Assembly: GCA_002803225.1 (NCBI GenBank)
Contig: NXFV01001169.1
Coordinates: forward strand, 1-64,000
DNA length: 64,000 bases
Direction: 5' to 3'
From: Gamarada debralockiae
Taxonomy: Eukaryota > Ascomycota > Leotiomycetes > Helotiales > Hyphodiscaceae
Part shown: positions 58,328-64,000 of the stretch, in pieces
Layout of the letters: each line of letters starts with the position of its first letter
Position numbering within the stretch: position 1 is the stretch's first letter
Notes under the pieces: model-generated
Told to the model about the DNA's origin: nothing
The model's input: only the letters and a program-made list of their open reading frames with translations
Database searches by the model: none
Translations under genes and position numbers: made by a program

Positions 58328-59467
58328 TTAATACTCTGTTAAAATTTAGTGAACAGAAGTGTCCAAGACTACTCACCAACCACGATTTGCTGGCCCGTCA
58401 TGGAGCTGCTCTTTGCCAGTCCAACAAAAGCGTCTGCACAGTCATCCAGGAAAGTCTGGATCAGTTATGTCAGCGCCAATTCGGCATTTTGACGTAAAGT
58501 AGAAAGATAGTGAACTTGAGAGAGAGTGAGGCAAACTTCATGTTTCAACGCAGCTCGAGTTTTGAGGCCTTGGATAATTGGCTCAGGGAATTTCTGACCC
58601 TGCAACAAATAGAACGTCAGCTTGTTCTTAACTCAGACTCCAAAGATGGGCAATAATACCCATTCGGTCAATAGGAGACCCGGCAAGACAGCGTTGACTC
58701 GAATCTTGGGTCCTTGAGAGAAGGCGAGGTTCTTCATCAGCTGTAGACCCGCGGCTTTGGTGACTGAATATGCCACGCTACTTCCCATTGTCGAGATTCC
58801 CTATTCATAGTAGCATTAGACATTGGATCAACTCTAGGCTGGAATTATATGCCTAACCGCGATTGAGGAAGTGATGAGATATACACCGCCGTCCGCATTC
58901 GCGTTGAATAGCGGGACGGCTTCCTGCATGAGCTGTAGATGCGACATGACATTTGTTGCCCAGCACTAAATAATTCAGTTGATTTCAGCGACAAGTGGAG
59001 GATAGCTGCTTACTTTGTTCCACTCATCATACGTGAGATCATAGATATCACCGAGTTTAGTCATTCGCGTCCATCCCGCGTTTGCGACAATGATATCCAA
59101 TCCACCCAGCTTCTGAACTGTCTCTTGGACCAGGCGAGTGTTGTCAGCTGCGATCCCGATATCCTGTAAATGTAGAATTAGTAATGTATTCAAGTAGCTT
59201 CAAGGTCCGAACTTACTCCCTTCACAACACAGGTGTTCACTCCGTATTCCTGTCGAAGTCGTTCTGCGAGTATCGAAGCCGCATCGACATTGGACACATA
59301 GTTGACTGCAATATCGCAGCCTTCAGCAGCAAACTTCTCGCAAATCAATGCACCAAGGCCCCTATTTGTCTCTGTCACTCAAAAAACAAAGCTTTTTCAA
59401 AGGACTTCTTGATGTACCTGGAGCCTCCGGTGACGAGGACGGTCCTCTTTTGGAGTGAGTAAGGCAT
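58328..59467 (-). CDS. Short-chain dehydrogenase/reductase in the catabolic cluster
   Basis: Eight exons: 59467-59418, 59361-59217, 59163-59014, 58965-58858, 58800-58660, 58599-58537, 58455-58377 and an 8-nt coding end at 58335-58328, giving 247 residues, all in phase. SDR marks are VTGGSRGLG (TGxxxGxG, about 11-19), DIIVANAG (NNAG equivalent), ITSSIAG with the catalytic Ser, VAYSVTKAA with Tyr and Lys, and NAVLPGLL. The length is the classical 250 residues. In the cluster it could oxidise a dihydrodiol to a catechol, or act on an alcohol or aldehyde intermediate; this is inference from context. It lies tail to tail with the dioxygenase gene and head of the regulator's tail. Confidence 0.88.
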
Positions 59468-59535
59468 TCTAATATTGATTGGGGACTTGAAAGCGTTGAG
59501 GTACGTAAGAGGCTATCAAAAGAGACGGCTGAAGG

Positions 59536-59548
59536 CGGATGGATCCCG
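59536..59548. promoter_or_regulatory. CGG-N7-CCG inverted site upstream of the SDR
   Basis: CGGATGGATCCCG lies about 70-80 bases upstream of the SDR start codon, followed by CCGG. Inverted CGG/CCG pairs are the usual targets of dimeric Zn2Cys6 factors, and such a factor is encoded directly beyond this region. Binding is not shown. Confidence 0.3.
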
Positions 59549-59738
59549 CCGGGAGCATTGAGCTGGTTTTACATGCTTGGCCGAACAACATGCGCTGCAC
59601 GTGATTCGTTTCAATTCGTCCTCGGGGTAACTTCGAGCGTTAAATGGTTCGGAAGAATATGTATCGTCAATGCGTAGTACTCGGAGGTTCGGAAGCCTCG
59701 GCTTCCCGAGATGAGCGTTGAACCAGCCGAGCTTAAGC

Positions 59739-61998
59739 TCAGATGAAGGTCAAATCCCCTTGATCGAAGGTATTGAGCCAATGTTGAAGATCGTTTGAAT
59801 CGAATGAAGTGACTGGGAAGGGAAAATTTAGGGTTGAATCCATATTCAATTCATGAGCTTTTCCTTCAAGTCGGGGACGAAAGCTCAGAGGTCTTTGCAG
59901 GCTCTTATTGATATGATATGCATCCGACAGAGTGATGGGTCCTGATGCCACATCCCGAAATTTCTCTGCTGCAACTGAAGGGAAGGCTTGCAGTTAGCAA
60001 AGACCATCTTAACAGTAAAAATCGGAAGAAAGTAGAAACCCAGACTTACCGATCAAAGCCTTTGGCAAGAGCCACTGATTACCAAGTTGTTGCAAAAACA
60101 GGTGGAGCAACTGCCATGAACTTCGAATGTCTTCCACTGCCTCAGTTTTTCTTGTATTGGCAGACTCGAGCTTTGACTCCATGTGAATCAGTACCATTGC
60201 TATAAATATGATGTAGCAAACAGACGGATCTGTGATATTTTGCATGCTTGGACTCCAATGTCTGACAATCTGCACAATTTCTTGGACAAGTTCCATCGAG
60301 AAATCCCAATCGGCGTACCACGCTTCGTCTTGACTGTCTTGAGAGGCGTCTCTCGGTATCGTCACTGGTATTTGGCTGATTTGCATCTCGAGCAAATTGA
60401 CCAACCGTAATGCATGATCATTCTTTTGCTCGCCCAGGGATATTTTACGTTGCGGATCCTGATATCTAGCTGGGAGGGCCAAGCGCGTTGCAGCGAGCTG
60501 GGTCAATAGCAATTGGTGTTTGCGTTGAAATTTGCCGGCAGGGTTTTGGTTGACGGCACACCGTAGCTGAAATACCTCTCGCATTTGCCAAGTGATTATG
60601 AGACGAATAACAAAATTGGCGTCAACACCGGATTCATTCCCATTCCCTTGAAGCCATGCAGAGGATATGGTCTTCAAAAGATTCAAAATGTCCTCTATAT
60701 CGCCGCGTAAGAACATTTGATCGGTTGAAGTGGTGGACCCTCCATTTGTCCAATTCTCTACGGAGCCAGCTGGTAGCGCGGTGCATAAGGTATTTAGATC
60801 GATATTAGAGGGAGTCGACGCAGTTGTGTTGCAATATGTATCTAAGACATAGATCGACCACCACAGGTATCTCCAACTTTCGAGCTCATCAGAGCTGGTT
60901 ATGCCAGGTTCGTAGAAAGCGCAATTTGCAAGGTTGTCAATCTGATGGAGGCCATAATGATACGCCAGACGGACCAGATGTCCAGCAGTTGCCCATGCCC
61001 TCCGGTTTGGTGAGGTACGAAACTCGTAAAGAGCTAATAGAAACAATGCTCTGAGGTCACTGATGTTGGCTGGAAGGTCTGACATGCACAAAGGCGAGCA
61101 AGCCTGCCGCGTTAAAGTCGCATAATGCTCTCCTATAATGCTAGGCCCTCGCATCATGATTTCTGCGTTTGTTGACAAGGATGCAGTGACAGCAAATATT
61201 GCTGCAAGAACTGCTTGAGGGACTTGGCCGGCATTGTACTGGTTCAACAAATCCTGCTTCCGGAATAGGGGGTATAAGGGCTGTATGCTCTCAAAGTACA
61301 CCTGTAATCTGAGAATAATCTTCAGTAATAGGGACCAGAAAAATGTAGGGATAACTTCGCGAACTAACAAGTCAAGCTCGGCTTCTCGGGATAGTCCCCA
61401 TTGAGCCACAGTAAGTGAGTCGACTGAGGTCTCGCTTGCAACATCAATCATTCGGTATCCTTTCCAAGAGCTCGCCGATGGTGATTGAGTCTCATTGGAC
61501 GTTGAATCACGTGACACTGAACTGGGAGCTGGGACTGGAAGCCGGATGTTGATAGAATCTGAAGTCTCTTCACGATTTCCGGCCGTGGTAGCACTAGAAA
61601 CCGTGGTTTGTTGATCTAAGACCAAAATTAGCAATTGATCCGTTCATGAGGAACAAGCCTTACTGTAGTTTCCAATTGCCGGTGACATCCGTCGGCGAGT
61701 TGCACTCGACCCTTTCATCGGTCCTGGTTTACGCTTTTTCGTGGAGTAGGTACACACCCTGCCATTCTCAACACATCGCGAGCAGGTTGGCTTCTGACGA
61801 TTGCCTGAGAAATCAGCCGTTGGTTATGGAAGTATTTAGTTTGGCTTAGATCAGACGTACATTTGGTCTTTTTGCTGTGTTGTTCTCATTGTCAGCAATT
61901 GTAGTAAGCTCAAGAAGACGTGCAACTTCCACGTACATCAAGCATGCATCGCAGACTCGTTCACCGTTGGTGGCTGAGCTGGACATAGCAGGTTCCAT
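59739..61998 (-). CDS. Zn2Cys6 fungal-specific transcription factor
   Basis: Six exons: 61998-61937, 61874-61861, 61804-61664, 61615-61356, 61301-60050 and 59974-59739, giving 654 residues, all in phase. The zinc cluster is built from the first three exons: CDACLIKKTKC then NRQKPTCSRC and ENGRVC, a C-x2-C-x6-C-x6-C-x2-C-x6-C arrangement. The second exon is only 14 nt. A basic linker (STKKRKPGPMKG) follows, then a Ser/Thr-rich part and the fungal-specific transcription factor domain PF04082 (about 170-480, with VYFESIQPLYPLFRK and RRAWATAGHLVRLAYHYGLH). ATG 61998 and ATG 61986 are alternative starts. As the only regulator in the cluster it probably controls the neighbouring FAH, monooxygenase, dioxygenase and SDR genes, perhaps in response to an aromatic inducer. 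Confidence 0.88.
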
Positions 61999-62478
61999 GT
62001 TACGAGCATCAAAGATCGTTCGTCTGTGGAGGAGTTGTTGAGTATATTTGTTTATCGTCGACGTTGAAGAAAGTGCTGTTGACGTTCCGAGAGAGCCCAC
62101 AGCGAGAAATCGCGGGGCTCCCCACACTCCGGCTCCCGGGGGTATTGAAGATGGAGGTGGGTCATGCAGTATGAGCAGTCACGGGACAGTATTCCTACAC
62201 TCAGCTAGTTGTTAGTCTTCAAATGCCTCGCAAATGCCTCAACTAGTATTTTGCTCAAAAATGTACAAAATGCTGGAAAATTCAAATCGGCCTTCTTTTC
62301 ATAAAGTTTGGTCACATGATTCTATTCTCCCTTTTCGGCCTAGCTTTCGCTAAGGTCTTAACGTGAGATAGGAGAGATGTAGTTTTCTCAGCCTTTAGAG
62401 TAACACCAGTCACATACCTAGCATCCCAGCAGCTATATTCTCGGGCGCTCAGAAGCCACCACGTGCCATCCACTCACC
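61999..62478. promoter_or_regulatory. Divergent upstream region of the regulator and the S9 peptidase
   Basis: About 480 bases between two outward-facing start codons. It must hold both promoters. No specific element was identified. Confidence 0.45.
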
Positions 62479-64000
62479 ATGGCGGCAACCTCCACCAGCA
62501 TACTCACAGCTGAGATGCTAGCCGACCTCGAAGTCCCACACGAAGTCCGGCTCTCCCCCTCAGCAACACGTGTCGTCTACACCCTCCGTTCGGACTGGAA
62601 TCGCCCCAGGGGTCGCTGGGTCTCATCACTGTGGATTGCAGAAGTCGGCAAACTACATTCATCGCGAAGGCTGACGTGTGGAGACAGCAACGACTCGTGG
62701 CCACAGTGGAGTCCTGATGGGAACTCGATTGCGTTTCTTTCCGATCGAGCTAATGAGGGTGTTGCGGCGATCTGGGTGTTGGATCTGTGTGGGGGCGATG
62801 CGATTCCATTGACGTCTACAGACTGTGAGAAGGGTGTTACCAAGTTTGGATGGAGTGGAGACGGGAGGTATATTGCCTATCTAAGCGCGGACGAGACGAC
62901 GGCGAAGAAGAAAGCCAAGGATGATCCCAGGATTTATGGCGAGGAGTGGGAGTACGCCCGACTGCGAACGGTTGAGGTTGCTACTAAGACAGTCATCACC
63001 AGGGTATCGGAGAATTGTCATGTGTATGATTTTGCATGGAGCCCAGATTCGAAGAGCATGGCTTATGTGACGCAAAGGACGCCTGAAGGTGCCTCTGCTA
63101 ACATCAATGGTACTTTTATAGAAGTTGTGGGGTTAGATGGCCATCGATTATTCAACTTAGCGAATTTCCCTGGTCCACTGGAGGATCTTTGCTGGATTGG
63201 GCGAGATCTATGGTGGAGGGCGACATATGACCCGACGAGTATACTCTCATCTAAGTCAGTTTACAAGATGTCTATGGCTTCAAAGACATGGGGCCGACAT
63301 GCTTTTGGAGAAAAAGAATGCGCATGCACTTGGGGCTTACCCCCTGGTCTGCGAACGGTGGGTGAGGATAGTTTGGTAGTCCAGGTGCAGTCAGGACTGG
63401 CTGACCAGCTTCATGTTCTACCTGAGGGAGCGCTGCTCTATAACGAATTGCATGAGATCAAAAGCTGCGATGTCGTGTCCAGAGATGGCAAGATGGTTCT
63501 TGCTGTGGTCAAAAGCAATGCGAATATACCAAGTGAAATTTATTCGATCGTTGAAGGCAGGACTGTCTGTCTTTCCAATCATGGCAAAGAGATTACAGAA
63601 TTAGAAATTGCAACCTCTGAGCCGTTCTACGCCAAAGCGCAAGATGGCACCGATCTGGATGGCATTCTTGTCGTTCCCAAGAACTACGACCTGCCCAAGC
63701 CTTGGCCAACCATTGTTCTCGCTCACGGTGGACCATATCAACGGGTTACGTCCGGCTTCGATCTACCATACTTCAACTGGTCTCCGTGGCTTACATCTGC
63801 AGGCTATGCCGTCCTGTGCGTCAACTATCGCGGGGGCAGTTCCCACGGTGAAGCTCACGCTGCTGGTCTTCGAGGAGCTGCTGGGACTACTGATTATTCG
63901 GATACAATTGATCTAGTAAAAGCGGGGGTAGCCAATGGAATCATCGACCAAGACAGAGTCGGTATTGCTGGATGGTCATATGGTGGCTATCTTTCATATC
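62479..64000 (+). CDS. Prolyl-oligopeptidase family (S9) serine peptidase, truncated at window edge
   Basis: A single open frame from ATG 62479 (context CTCACCATGG) to the end of the window, 507 codons so far. The N-terminal two thirds is a beta-propeller of WD/PD40-type blades (PQWSPDGNSIAFLSD, FAWSPDSKSMAYVTQ). The alpha/beta hydrolase domain starts near residue 390. It shows VLAHGGPYQR (oxyanion region), CVNYRGGSSHG, and the nucleophile elbow GIAGWSYGGY, where the sequence ends. The Asp and His of the triad would lie beyond. The closest families are acylaminoacyl-peptidase/dipeptidyl-peptidase V-like S9 enzymes, which cut short peptides. There is no signal peptide, so it is probably cytosolic. 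Confidence 0.9.
   Translation, partial: MAATSTSILTAEMLADLEVPHEVRLSPSATRVVYTLRSDWNRPRGRWVSSLWIAEVGKLHSSRRLTCGDSNDSWPQWSPDGNSIAFLSDRANEGVAAIWVLDLCGGDAIPLTSTDCEKGVTKFGWSGDGRYIAYLSADETTAKKKAKDDPRIYGEEWEYARLRTVEVATKTVITRVSENCHVYDFAWSPDSKSMAYVTQRTPEGASANINGTFIEVVGLDGHRLFNLANFPGPLEDLCWIGRDLWWRATYDPTSILSSKSVYKMSMASKTWGRHAFGEKECACTWGLPPGLRTVGEDSLVVQVQSGLADQLHVLPEGALLYNELHEIKSCDVVSRDGKMVLAVVKSNANIPSEIYSIVEGRTVCLSNHGKEITELEIATSEPFYAKAQDGTDLDGILVVPKNYDLPKPWPTIVLAHGGPYQRVTSGFDLPYFNWSPWLTSAGYAVLCVNYRGGSSHGEAHAAGLRGAAGTTDYSDTIDLVKAGVANGIIDQDRVGIAGWSYGGYLSY

Overview
This 64 kb window comes from a filamentous ascomycete (Pezizomycotina). The genes are split by short GT-AG introns, mostly 40-90 nt. There is a NUC-1/PHO4-type bHLH regulator, a class II DAHP synthase, a HET-domain gene, a NACHT-ankyrin (NLR-like) gene, a Zn2Cys6 regulator and transposon debris with stop codons of the kind RIP leaves. 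The protein flavour suggests Leotiomycetes, but that is an impression and was not tested. About 20 genes look intact or nearly so, and about 10 relics are recognisable. All exon coordinates were worked out by hand from splice consensus and reading frame. For most genes the summed exon length is a multiple of three; the two genes where it is not (20.4-22.3 kb and 47.8-49.7 kb) each appear to carry a one-base frameshift.

Layout. 0-7.6 kb: the last exon of a membrane protein, a TRP/flavin-carrier-like gene on the minus strand, then gene-poor DNA. 7.6-11.2 kb: a ruined SNF2 helicase gene broken by an AT-rich insert and by a dead Tc1/mariner element. 11.8-19 kb: a NUC-1-like regulator, an ankyrin relic, a small unknown gene, DAHP synthase and a divergent HYPK-like gene. 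19-22.3 kb: a CACGTG cluster and a helical-hairpin protein gene. 22.3-26.1 kb: relics (aquaglyceroporin, OrsD-like), tandem repeats and a MITE. 26.5-35.2 kb: a quinate-type MFS transporter, a large secreted protein, a myristoylatable helix-turn-helix protein and a mitochondrial-type SDR. 36.5-43.5 kb: an NLR-like gene (NACHT, 17-18 ankyrin repeats, ZZ finger) head to head with a HET-domain gene. 43.5-49.7 kb: an HMG-box-like relic, a membrane protein, a dead SDR and a serine carypeptidase-type S10 gene (serine carboxypeptidase) with a frameshift. 50-52.8 kb: gene-poor. 52.8-62 kb: a catabolic cluster. 62.5 kb to the end: an S9 prolyl-oligopeptidase-type gene running off the edge.

How genes may work together. 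(1) The NLR and HET genes share about 0.7 kb of upstream DNA. Both belong to families used by fungi in allorecognition and programmed cell death, so the pair is a candidate incompatibility module. (2) A FAD aromatic monooxygenase and an extradiol (meta-cleaving) dioxygenase share a 464 bp divergent promoter. They are flanked by a fumarylacetoacetate-hydrolase-family gene, an SDR and a Zn2Cys6 regulator. The order hydroxylate, open the ring, hydrolyse suggests an inducible meta-cleavage route for an unknown phenolic compound. (3) The quinate-type transporter and the DAHP synthase both touch the shikimate/quinate branch of metabolism but lie about 9 kb apart, and no direct link is claimed.
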